DNA of 6,042 nucleotides from Halobacteriales archaeon QH_10_70_21 (GCA_003021325.1 PXQM01000042.1:1-6042); one strand, 5' to 3'; shown: positions 1-5,035, counted from the first letter of the stretch. Made by a program: numbers and translations. The notes: generated by a model from the sequence alone, not told the origin.

Positions 1-99
1 TTTCCCGTTGCCGAGCGTACTGAGCGCCACCACGGTCAGCACAACGGCAAGCAGTGCGCGGACGAGTCGGTCGCGGCCGCCGACGTTCTTCTCGACCAT
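1..99 (-). CDS. DUF2892 (YgaP-like) small membrane protein, N-terminal part, cut by the window edge
   Basis: Only the first 33 codons are visible. The ATG is at 99-97 and the protein begins MVEKNVGGRDRLVRALLAVV. The opening EKNVGG-x-DR-x-R followed by a hydrophobic helix (about residues 13-29) is the hallmark start of DUF2892 proteins. These are short two-helix inner-membrane proteins, sometimes fused to rhodanese domains, with no firmly established function. A second helix would be expected beyond the left edge. A TATA-like element 25-32 bases upstream and no Shine-Dalgarno sequence suggest a leaderless transcript starting at this ATG. The gene follows the DUF309 gene on the same strand after 94 bases and has its own promoter signal, so the two are probably not one operon. 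Family assignment is fairly sure; the function is unknown. Confidence 0.75.
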   Translation of the reverse strand, partial: MVEKNVGGRDRLVRALLAVVLTVVALSTLGNGK

Positions 100-123
100 G
101 TCGAAGCAGTAGGACTGGAGGGG

Positions 124-131
124 CTTGTATC
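124..131 (-). promoter_or_regulatory. TATA-like promoter element of the DUF2892 gene
   Basis: On the minus strand this reads GATACAAG and is preceded by purine-rich GAGAA, which could be a BRE. It lies 25-32 bases upstream of the ATG at 99, the spacing expected for a haloarchaeal leaderless promoter. It is the only AT-rich patch in the 94-bp gap. Assigned from position and composition only. Confidence 0.5.
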
Positions 132-193
132 TTCTCTCGGGGCGGTCGGGGGAGGGGTCCGCGGGTGTCGACGGACCGGAGCCGGCTGCGACC

Positions 194-778
194 TCACTCG
201 GGGTCGAAGAGTCCCTCGACGTCCGCGTCGCGCGACCGTCGGCGGTCGACGTGATCGGCGATGCGCTGGCGGACCGCCGGGGCGTCGCCGCGGAGGTACG
301 AAAGCGTCAGCGTCACGAACGGGCTGGTCTCGTCGCCCTCGGCGACGTCGGCCTCGGCGTACGCGACGGCTCGCTCGACGGTCTCGTCGCCGCGGGTTTC
401 GGCCAGCGCCTCGGCGGCGATACCGGCCGCCGGGAACTGCAGGTCCTCGACGGTGACGACGGTGCCGTCGACCGGAAGCGGCGGCGGGCGTTCCCGCTCG
501 CCGAGTTCCGGGTCGGCAGCCAGCCGCCGGAGCCACGCCCGCAGGTCCTCGCGGCCGCAGCCCTCGAGGTAGGCGGCGCCGCTCTCGGCCAGCCCGACCG
601 CGCCCGACCAGTTGCCGGTGCGGGCCTTGTGGGTTGCCGCCGTCGCCTGGACGAGCCCCTGGACGCAGTCGTCGCGCTCGCCACGAGGGGCCTCGAGCCA
701 CCGCTCCTCCCAGGGCTCGTGGGCCGCCAGGTAGTGGCCCGCGTTGAACAGCGCCGCGCCTGCCCGCAGGTGGTCCAT
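194..778 (-). CDS. DUF309 family protein
   Basis: A 194-residue soluble protein of unknown biochemical role. The N-terminal half carries the DUF309 signature: FNAGHYLAAHEPWEERW (residues 11-27, with the invariant His-Glu pair H20-E21 and E24), then GLVQATAATH (41-50) and GNWSGA (55-60). The family is a small helical bundle found in bacteria and archaea; the conserved His/Glu cluster looks like a possible metal or ligand site, but no activity is established. The C-terminal part (about 95-194) is acidic and Ala/Glu-rich and looks like a haloarchaeal extension without recognisable motifs. The ATG at 778-776 is supported by a T-rich TATA-like element 24-30 bases upstream and by the family motif starting a few residues in. 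It lies 183 bases downstream of tRNA-Arg on the same strand and appears to have its own promoter. Family assignment is strong. Confidence 0.88.
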   Translation of the reverse strand: MDHLRAGAALFNAGHYLAAHEPWEERWLEAPRGERDDCVQGLVQATAATHKARTGNWSGAVGLAESGAAYLEGCGREDLRAWLRRLAADPELGERERPPPLPVDGTVVTVEDLQFPAAGIAAEALAETRGDETVERAVAYAEADVAEGDETSPFVTLTLSYLRGDAPAVRQRIADHVDRRRSRDADVEGLFDPE

Positions 779-801
779 GGGACTGCTACCGCCCGTCCGT
801 A

Positions 802-808
802 CAAAAAC
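802..808 (-). promoter_or_regulatory. TATA-like promoter element of the DUF309 gene
   Basis: The minus strand reads CGTTTTTGTA here, a T-run 24-30 bases upstream of the DUF309 ATG. The spacing fits a leaderless or nearly leaderless start. The same T-run would also lie about 155 bases beyond the tRNA 3' end, too far to be a good tRNA terminator. Confidence 0.5.
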
Positions 809-844
809 GACGCGGGCACCGCTGGCGCTCGGCGCCTCGGTCCG

Positions 845-895
845 TCTCCGGCGAGCGGACGCCTCGCTGTTGCTCGTCGCGTCGTTCGCCGGAGA
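845..895. repeat. 10-bp perfect inverted repeat, 31-bp spacer
   Basis: TCTCCGGCGA at 845-854 is the exact reverse complement of TCGCCGGAGA at 886-895. It lies in the gene-free stretch between tRNA-Arg and the DUF309 gene. The right arm overlaps the first 4 bases of the 18-bp direct repeat at 892. It could form a stem with a 31-base loop in RNA from either strand. No function can be assigned. Confidence 0.6.
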
Positions 896-974
896 GCGTC
901 CGGACGGCGGGTCACGCGAGCGGCGCGAGCGTGAGCCTCGTTCGGACGCGAACGAAGAGAGCGTCCGGACGGCG
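892..974. repeat. 18-bp direct repeat duplicating the 3' end of tRNA-Arg
   Basis: GAGAGCGTCCGGACGGCG occurs exactly at 892-909 and again at 957-974, 65 bp apart start to start. The second copy covers the last 13 bases of the tRNA (discriminator, acceptor 3' strand, start of the T-stem) plus 5 bases of flank. The first copy stands alone downstream of the tRNA. The core CGTCCGGACG is itself a 10-bp palindrome. This arrangement, a tRNA 3' end duplicated just beyond the gene, is what site-specific integration into a tRNA leaves behind. No integrase or cargo is visible in the 65-bp interval, so a scar or a chance local duplication are both possible. Confidence 0.7.
938..955. repeat. 7-bp hairpin just beyond the tRNA-Arg 3' end
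   Basis: TCGTTCG (938-944) and CGAACGA (949-955) are perfect inverted repeats around a GACG loop, 7 bases past the tRNA discriminator base on the transcribed strand. It could help 3'-end processing or termination of the precursor, but no long T-run follows it, so a classical terminator is not supported. A second, weaker inverted repeat (TCACGC at 912-917 with GCGTGA at 929-934) lies beside it. Confidence 0.5.
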
Positions 975-1034
975 ATTTGAACGCCGGTCCCTGGCTCCGC
1001 AAGCCAAGAGGATAGTCCACTACCCTACCCGGAC
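962..1034 (-). tRNA. tRNA-Arg (anticodon GCG)
   Basis: A complete 73-base cloverleaf read from the minus strand. The 7-bp acceptor stem is GTCCGGG with TCCGGAC, one G-U pair, and discriminator G. Positions 8-9 are TA. The D-arm keeps A14, G18-G19 and A21. The anticodon stem is TTGGC/GCCAG around loop TTGCGGA, giving anticodon GCG, which reads CGC, a favoured Arg codon in GC-rich genomes. The variable loop has 4 bases and the T-arm is CGGCG-TTCAAAT-CGCCG. No intron is present. The CCA end is not encoded (CTC follows the discriminator), so the CCA-adding enzyme must add it. The 3' end is duplicated further downstream (see the 18-bp repeat). The gene is transcribed divergently from the DUF7504 gene. 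Confidence 0.96.
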
Positions 1035-1059
1035 TCATCCTGACGTACCCCGGTTCGAC

Positions 1060-1067
1060 GTATAGGG
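1060..1067 (-). promoter_or_regulatory. TATA-like promoter element of tRNA-Arg
   Basis: The minus strand reads AACCCCTATACG here, an AT-containing core CCTATAC with its centre about 29 bases upstream of the mature tRNA 5' end. The rest of the 113-bp intergenic region on this side is GC-rich. The assignment rests on spacing and composition. A 6-bp inverted repeat, CCCGGT (1049-1054) with ACCGGG (1078-1083), flanks it. Confidence 0.5.
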
Positions 1068-1113
1068 GTTACGGTTCACCGGGACCTACGGACGAGCAGT
1101 GAGCCGTCCCCAG

Positions 1114-1120
1114 TACTTAT
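1114..1120 (+). promoter_or_regulatory. TATA-like promoter element of the DUF7504 gene
   Basis: TACTTAT sits 28-34 bases upstream of the ATG at 1148, consistent with a leaderless or very short-leader transcript. No Shine-Dalgarno sequence lies before the ATG. It is back to back with the tRNA-Arg promoter, so the 113-bp gap is a divergent promoter region. Confidence 0.5.
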
Positions 1121-1147
1121 TCCGGCGAGCGCCGAAGTGACGACAGT

Positions 1148-1765
1148 ATGTCAGCTGGGGAGTCGGTCGGTGAGCTGATAGACGACCCCGGCGGCACCGA
1201 CCTCGAGGGCGCGTCGAACGTGCTCGTGCTCGCGTCGTCGCTGGACGAGAGCGCCCGCGAGTCGTACTACCGGAGCCTGCTGCCCGAGGGGCTGTCGACG
1301 GTCGACGTGCTGGCGGTCGACTACCGACGGACGCCCGAGCAGCATCTCGACGAGTGGCGCCGGTACACGGAGGACCAGCCCCACCGGTACGGCATCATCT
1401 GCGTCGACGAGACGGCCCAGGGGTTCGGACGGGGAGCGGTGAGGCCGGGAGCGGTCGCCTGTGTGGAGAACCCGATGGATCTGACCGGGGTCGGTATCAA
1501 GGTCGGGAACTACCTCAAGAGCCACGGCGGGGCCGACACCGTCGTCACGTTCGACTCGCTGACCGCGCTGCTGCAGTACGTCGACCTCGAGCGGGCGTTC
1601 CGGTTCCTCCGCGTCCTCGTCGACCGGGTTCGGACGGTAGAGGCGCTCGCACACTACCACGTCGACCCGAACGCCCACGACGACGAGGTGCTGGCGACGC
1701 TGTCGGCGCTGTTCGACGCGGTCGCCAGGTTCGACGACGGCGGCTGGGACGTCCGGCGCCGGTAG
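1148..1765 (+). CDS. DUF7504 family protein (degenerate KaiC/RecA-like fold)
   Basis: A 205-residue soluble protein resembling the haloarchaeal DUF7504 family, which is distantly related to KaiC/RecA ATPases. A first beta-strand NVLVLASS (24-31) sits where the Walker A strand would be, but no GxxxxGK[ST] P-loop follows, so ATP binding is not supported. Further conserved pieces are the YGIICVDE strand (81-88), the NPMDLTGVGIKVGNYL segment (108-123), a Walker-B-like strand VVTFDSLTALLQYVD (132-146, with D136), the helix RAFRFLRVLVDRV (149-161), and a C-terminal HYHVDPNAHDDEV stretch (169-181). Relatives often sit near signalling or transcription genes and are thought to be regulatory, but no activity is proven. 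The ATG is supported by the upstream TATA-like element. It stands alone between a tRNA and the RPA gene, about 117 bases from the latter. Family call is good; function is unknown. Confidence 0.78.
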   Translation: MSAGESVGELIDDPGGTDLEGASNVLVLASSLDESARESYYRSLLPEGLSTVDVLAVDYRRTPEQHLDEWRRYTEDQPHRYGIICVDETAQGFGRGAVRPGAVACVENPMDLTGVGIKVGNYLKSHGGADTVVTFDSLTALLQYVDLERAFRFLRVLVDRVRTVEALAHYHVDPNAHDDEVLATLSALFDAVARFDDGGWDVRRR

Positions 1766-1772
1766 GCGAGGG

Positions 1773-1777
1773 TTTTT
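1773..1777 (+). terminator. Possible oligo-T terminator after the DUF7504 gene
   Basis: A run of five T begins 8 bases after the stop codon, in otherwise T-poor sequence. Archaeal termination often uses such oligo-T tracts without a strong hairpin. The same patch (GGGTTTTTGCC) could instead act as a distal TATA-like element for the RPA gene. The sequence does not decide between these. Confidence 0.35.
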
Positions 1778-1847
1778 GCCGGAAGACGGGGGTACCGGCC
1801 CCATGGCGCGACGACCGGACCGCGGCGTGACGCACCGACAACGACAA

Positions 1848-1856
1848 TCCTTTTCG
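1848..1856 (+). promoter_or_regulatory. TATA-like promoter element of the RPA gene
   Basis: TCCTTTTCG lies 27-35 bases upstream of the ATG at 1883 but only 12-20 bases from the alternative in-frame ATG at 1868. The spacing therefore favours 1883 as the start. A GGGAGG (1856-1861) that would serve the ATG at 1868 would lie upstream of the transcript start from this promoter. Confidence 0.4.
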
Positions 1857-1882
1857 GGAGGCCGTCCATGCCATCTGTAGCT

Positions 1883-3265
1883 ATGGGTGCCATCGAGGAT
1901 ATCTACGCGGACCTCGACGCCGACGTCTCCGAGGAGGAGTTCCGGGCGGCCGTCGAGGAGAAGGTCGAGCAGATGGGCGGGCTCGCCGACGAGGAGACCG
2001 CGGCGAAGCTCATCGCCCACGACCTCGACGGGGGCGAGGTCGAGACCATCGCCGACGTCGAGCCGGGGCTCGAGGAGGCGAAGTTCCTCGGCAAGGTGAC
2101 GAGCGTCGGTGAGCTCCGGACCTTCGAGCGGGACGGCGACGACGATGACGGCCACGTCCTCAACCTCGAGGTGGCCGACGAGTCCGGCAGTATCCGGGTG
2201 GCGCTGTGGGACGACGACGCGGTCGCGGCCGCCGACGAACTCGACACCGGACAGGTCCTCCGGGTGAAGGGCCGCCCGAAGGACGGCTACAACGGCGTCG
2301 AGGTCAGCGCCGACCGGGTCGAACCGGACCAGGACGCCGACATCGACGTCGACGTTGGCGGCGACGGCACCGTCGAGTCGCTGTCGCTCGGGCAGTCCGA
2401 CGTCAACCTCCGTGGGGTCGTGCTGGCCACCGACGAGGTGCGGACCTTCGACCGCGACAACGGCAGCGAGGGCCGGGTGTCGAACCTGACGGTCGGCGAC
2501 GAGACGGGCCGCGTCCGCGTGACGCTGTGGGACGAGCAGGCCGACCGTGCGACCGAGCTGGAGGCCGGCCAGAGCGTCGAGATAGTCGACGGCTACGTCC
2601 GCGAGCGGGAGGGCTCGCTGGAGCTGCACGTCGGCGACCGCGGTGCCGTAGAGGAGCTCGAAGAGTCCGTCGAGTTCGTCCCCGACGCGACCGACGTCGC
2701 GGACGTCGAGCTCGGGGAGACGGTCGACATCGCGGGCGTCGTCCGGTCGGCCGACCCAAAGCGGACCTTCGACCGCGACGACGGCAGCGAGGGCCAGGTC
2801 CGGAACGTCCGCCTCCAGGACCGGACCGACGACATCCGGGTCGCGCTGTGGGGCCCGAAGGCCGACCTCGACGTCGGGCCGGGCGACGAGATATTCTGTG
2901 CCGACGTCGAGATTCAGGAGGGCTGGCAGGACGACCTCGAGGCGTCGGCTGGCTGGCGGTCGGCGGTCGTCGTCCTCGACGGCGCGGAGCCGGACCGCGG
3001 CGGCGACTCGGCGGGTCTCGACGAGTTCGCCGACGGCTCGAGCCCCGACACCGCCGGCGGGGACGACGCCGACACCTCCGACGGCGGTGGCGGCGGGCGC
3101 GAGACCTTCACCGGAACGGTGGTCCAGCCCGGCGACCCGGTCATCCTCGACGACGGCGAGGAGACGCTCCGCGTCGAGACGAACGCCGACGTCCACCTCG
3201 GCCAGGAGGTGACCGTCCGCGGGCGCCGGGACGGCGAGACGTTCGTCGCCGAGGAACTCCGCTGA
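1883..3265 (+). CDS. rpa2: RPA-like single-stranded DNA-binding protein with repeated OB folds (replication factor A)
   Basis: A 460-residue, very acidic ssDNA-binding protein of the archaeal RPA family, expected to coat and protect ssDNA in replication, recombination and repair. A helical N-terminal domain (about 1-60, including VEQMGGLADEETAAKLIAH) precedes three similar OB folds, about 65-150, 172-258 and 280-370. Each has the phrase RTF-[ED]-RD ... N(L/V) ... (I/V)RV-x-LW, with Arg79/Trp109, Arg187/Trp216 and Arg294/Trp323. The regular spacing of about 107 residues shows internal duplication. An acidic Gly/Asp/Ser-rich linker (about 372-405) leads to a short C-terminal beta domain (406-460). 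There is no Cys4 zinc finger, unlike RPA41-type proteins, so I favour the Haloferax Rpa2 type; the symbol is by analogy. An in-frame ATG at 1868 with GGGAGG 6 bases upstream would add 5 residues. I chose 1883 because the protein then opens MGAIEDIY, as I recall for relatives, and because of the promoter spacing. The histone operon follows after 87 bases. Confidence 0.9.
   Translation: MGAIEDIYADLDADVSEEEFRAAVEEKVEQMGGLADEETAAKLIAHDLDGGEVETIADVEPGLEEAKFLGKVTSVGELRTFERDGDDDDGHVLNLEVADESGSIRVALWDDDAVAAADELDTGQVLRVKGRPKDGYNGVEVSADRVEPDQDADIDVDVGGDGTVESLSLGQSDVNLRGVVLATDEVRTFDRDNGSEGRVSNLTVGDETGRVRVTLWDEQADRATELEAGQSVEIVDGYVREREGSLELHVGDRGAVEELEESVEFVPDATDVADVELGETVDIAGVVRSADPKRTFDRDDGSEGQVRNVRLQDRTDDIRVALWGPKADLDVGPGDEIFCADVEIQEGWQDDLEASAGWRSAVVVLDGAEPDRGGDSAGLDEFADGSSPDTAGGDDADTSDGGGGGRETFTGTVVQPGDPVILDDGEETLRVETNADVHLGQEVTVRGRRDGETFVAEELR
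2441..2795 (+). repeat. Near-identical 34-bp segments within the RPA gene (OB folds 2 and 3)
   Basis: Positions 2441-2474 and 2762-2795 match at 33 of 34 bases (an A/G difference at the 19th base), starting CGGACCTTCGACCGCGAC. They encode RTFDRD[N/D]GSEG in OB folds 2 and 3. Flanking codons diverge quickly, so the match is sharper than protein constraint alone would require. The equivalent OB fold 1 segment at 2117 keeps only CGGACCTTCGA. Confidence 0.8.
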
Positions 3266-3306
3266 GACCGCCGAAAACGGACGGAGCGCGAGCATCCGTC
3301 GCGTTC

Positions 3307-3334
3307 GGCAGCCTGCGATACAATTAAGGCTGCC
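3307..3334. promoter_or_regulatory. 8-bp inverted repeat bracketing the TATA element of the histone operon (possible operator)
   Basis: GGCAGCCT (3307-3314) and AGGCTGCC (3327-3334) are perfect reverse complements separated by 12 bases. The AT-rich stretch ATACAATTAA (3318-3327), 26-35 bases upstream of the histone ATG, lies almost entirely between them and is the likely TATA box. Arm centres are 20 bp apart, about two helical turns, a geometry typical of a dimeric regulator binding one DNA face. Occupancy would block TBP/TFB. Alternatively the repeat could fold as an RNA hairpin at the end of the RPA transcript. The TATA call is good; the operator role is inferred. Confidence 0.55.
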
Positions 3335-3352
3335 TCGCACACGTTGTGGGGT

Positions 3353-3790
3353 ATGAGCGTCGAGCTACCGTTCGCGCCGGTGGACAGTATCATCCGCCGG
3401 AATGCGGGCCAGTTGCGCGTCAGCGCCGAAGCCGCCGAGGAACTCGCACGCCGCATCCAGGAGCGGGGTGCGGAGCTGGCGACGATGGCCGCCGAGGCGG
3501 CCACGGCGGACGGGCGCAAGACGCTGATGGCCGAGGACTTCGACGCCCCGGTCGTCGACAAGGACCTGCTGGAGCTGCCGGTCGCACCCGTCGACCGCAT
3601 CGCACGGCTCGACATCGACGACCGATACCGCGTCTCGATGGACGCCCGTATCGCGCTGGCGGGCGAACTCGAGTCGTACGCCGACACCGTCGCTGCCGCG
3701 GCGGCCATCCTCGCCCGGCACGCCGACCGCCGGACCATCAAGGCCGAGGACGTCGAGACCTACTACGAACTCGAACCGTACTTCGAATGA
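3353..3790 (+). CDS. hstA: Archaeal histone, two histone folds in one chain
   Basis: A 145-residue chromatin protein: two histone folds fused head to tail, so one chain equals a histone dimer, as in known haloarchaeal histones. Fold 1 (about 4-66) opens ELPFAPVDSIIRR, keeps loop RNAGQLRVS (16-24) and ends DGRKTLMAEDFD (53-64). Fold 2 (about 74-141) opens ELPVAPVDRIARL, has a more acidic loop (LDIDDRYRVS, 86-95) and ends DRRTIKAEDVE. The RKT/RRT motifs and the R-V-S loops are the usual DNA-contact positions. There are no N- or C-terminal tails. Charge is about 30 acidic to 18 Arg/Lys residues, with only three lysines (K56, K70, K130). The ATG at 3353 matches the family start and sits 26 bases after the TATA element; an upstream in-frame TTG at 3344 is not needed. 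The stop overlaps the start of the deacetylase gene. Expected role: DNA wrapping and/or global transcription control. Confidence 0.95.
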   Translation: MSVELPFAPVDSIIRRNAGQLRVSAEAAEELARRIQERGAELATMAAEAATADGRKTLMAEDFDAPVVDKDLLELPVAPVDRIARLDIDDRYRVSMDARIALAGELESYADTVAAAAAILARHADRRTIKAEDVETYYELEPYFE

Positions 3791-4791
3791 AGTTCGGCTA
3801 CCGCGAGGTCTGTCTCGAACACGACACCGGTACCCGGCACCCGGAGACGGCCGACCGGCTCCGGGCCATCAGGCGCGGGCTCTCGAAGCGCCACGGCGTC
3901 GAGTACGTCGAGGGACGCCTCGCGGACGTCGCGGCGCTGGAGGCCGTCCACGACCCCGAGTACGTCGAGGCCATCCGGGAGTTCTGCGCCGGCGGCGGCG
4001 GCACCTGGGACGCCGACACCGTCGCCGTCGAGGAGACGTGGGGCGCCGCCCGGGCCTCGGCGGGGCTGGCCGGCTGGGCCGCCGAGGCCGCGCTCGACGG
4101 CGCCGACGGCCGCGATACCCCCTTCTCCATCGGTCGGCCGCCGGGGCACCACGCCGAGACCGACGAGGCGATGGGGTTCTGCTTCTTCAACAACGCCGCC
4201 GTCGCCGCCGGGCAGGCGCTGGAACGCGACGGCGTCGACCGCGTCGCCGTCTTCGACTGGGACGTCCACCACGGCAACGGGACCCAGGAGATATTCTACG
4301 ACCGGTCGGACTGCTTCTACGCCTCGGTCCACGAGCAGGGGCTGTTCCCCGGAACCGGCGCGGTGCTGGAGACCGGCGGGGCCGACGCGCGGAAGACCAA
4401 CCTCAACGTGCCGCTTCCCGGCGGCAGCGGGAACGACGAGTACGCCGCGGTCGTCGAGGACCTCCTCTCGCCGGCCCTGGAGCGGTTCGGCCCCGACCTG
4501 CTTCTGATAAGCGCGGGCTTCGACGCCCACCGCCACGACCCCATCTCTCGGATGCGCGTCTCGACGGAGGGGTACGGCCACCTGACGGACCTGGTCCGGG
4601 GGCTCGCCGCCGACTGCGACGCCGCGCTGGCGTTCGTCCTCGAAGGCGGCTACGGGCTGGACGCGTTGACCGACTCGGTCGGGATGGTCCACGAGGTGTT
4701 CGACGGCCGCGCACCCGTCGTCCCCGACGGCGACCCGAACCCCGACGCCGCCGACGTCATCCGCGACGTCGCCGACGCCCACGACCTGTAG
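3787..4791 (+). CDS. hdaI: HDAC-family deacetylase (HdaI-like, class II type)
   Basis: A 334-residue cytoplasmic zinc hydrolase of the arginase/deacetylase superfamily that removes acetyl groups from lysines, or possibly from polyamines or other small amides. All catalytic elements are present: the tandem histidines in RPPGHHAE (H121-H122), GFCFFNN (130-136), zinc ligands D159 and H161 in FDWDVHHGNG (156-165), the third ligand D246 in SAGFDAH (242-248), and the transition-state tyrosine Y289 in EGGYG. Length matches single-domain bacterial and archaeal members and nothing is missing. The ATG overlaps the histone stop as ATGA, so the two are cotranscribed and probably translationally coupled. 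The reading frame stays open upstream through the histone gene, but the fold starts at this ATG (MKFGYREVCLEHDTGTRHPE). HdaI of Haloferax volcanii is the closest named protein I recognise. The substrate is not determined by sequence; acetylpolyamine or acetoin-utilisation-type activity is an alternative. Confidence 0.95.
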   Translation: MKFGYREVCLEHDTGTRHPETADRLRAIRRGLSKRHGVEYVEGRLADVAALEAVHDPEYVEAIREFCAGGGGTWDADTVAVEETWGAARASAGLAGWAAEAALDGADGRDTPFSIGRPPGHHAETDEAMGFCFFNNAAVAAGQALERDGVDRVAVFDWDVHHGNGTQEIFYDRSDCFYASVHEQGLFPGTGAVLETGGADARKTNLNVPLPGGSGNDEYAAVVEDLLSPALERFGPDLLLISAGFDAHRHDPISRMRVSTEGYGHLTDLVRGLAADCDAALAFVLEGGYGLDALTDSVGMVHEVFDGRAPVVPDGDPNPDAADVIRDVADAHDL

Positions 4792-4797
4792 CGACAC

Positions 4798-4804
4798 GCT
4801 TTCG
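4798..4804 (+). promoter_or_regulatory. Weak TATA-like element before the small membrane-protein gene
   Basis: GCTTTCG, 28-34 bases before the ATG at 4832, is the only T-rich patch in the 40-bp gap after the deacetylase gene. The short gap also allows read-through from the histone-deacetylase operon. Confidence 0.25.
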
Positions 4805-4831
4805 TCCCGGGCGCGTCGACCTCCAGCCGGC

Positions 4832-5035
4832 ATGTCGACGGACACGGACGCTCGGTTCGCCGCCCTGCTGTCGGTCGGGATGGGACTGTTCACCGTCGCG
4901 CTCGTCGTTCTCGACGGTACGGTCGCGACGTACGCCGGCCTCGTGGCCGGGCTCGGCCTCGTCGCCGCGGCCGGACTGCTCCGCCACCGGGAGCGACCGA
5001 CTGACGTCCAGGTTCAGGGCATCGGTTCGAAGTAG
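4832..5035 (+). CDS. Small hypothetical membrane protein with two predicted helices
   Basis: A 67-residue protein I do not recognise as a named family. A short polar, acidic N-terminus (MSTDTDARF) is followed by two hydrophobic stretches, about residues 9-27 (AALLSVGMGLFTVALVVLD) and 31-50 (VATYAGLVAGLGLVAAAGLL). A basic segment RHRER (51-55) and a short polar tail come next. The basic residues after helix 2 suggest that both ends face the cytoplasm. The Gly/Ala-rich helices resemble many short haloarchaeal membrane proteins. It begins 40 bases after the deacetylase stop on the same strand, so it may be a third gene of that operon. Its last 22 bases overlap the 3' end of the convergent cca gene. 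That it is a real gene is supported by the coherent membrane-protein architecture and by filling the gap exactly; the function is unknown. Confidence 0.7.
   Translation: MSTDTDARFAALLSVGMGLFTVALVVLDGTVATYAGLVAGLGLVAAAGLLRHRERPTDVQVQGIGSK

Noticed and set aside
125..934. 269-codon plus-strand open frame opposite the DUF309 gene
   Set aside because: It is the antisense shadow of a recognisable DUF309 gene, extending into the gene-free region, with no motif of its own.
1804..1881. 25-codon plus-strand frame (ATG 1804) with a T-run about 27 bases upstream
   Set aside because: The spacing from the TTTTT at 1773 looks like a leaderless promoter, but the peptide (MARRPDRGV..., basic, ending just before the RPA start) resembles random GC-rich sequence. 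No homology can be argued.
1151..3340. 729-codon minus-strand open frame, the longest in the window
   Set aside because: It lies antisense across two clear genes (DUF7504 and RPA) and the gap between them. Its translation is a low-complexity Val/Asp/Arg/Leu-rich mirror of GC3-rich codons with no family motif. Long antisense frames are normal in GC-rich haloarchaea.
3344..3352. TTG start at 3344 for the histone
   Set aside because: It would add three residues (M-W-G) before the family-typical MSVELPFAPVD, and the ATG at 3353 has correct TATA spacing.
3763..4893. 376-codon minus-strand open frame opposite the deacetylase
   Set aside because: It is the antisense shadow of a gene with all HDAC catalytic motifs, and its composition is typical of an antisense translation.
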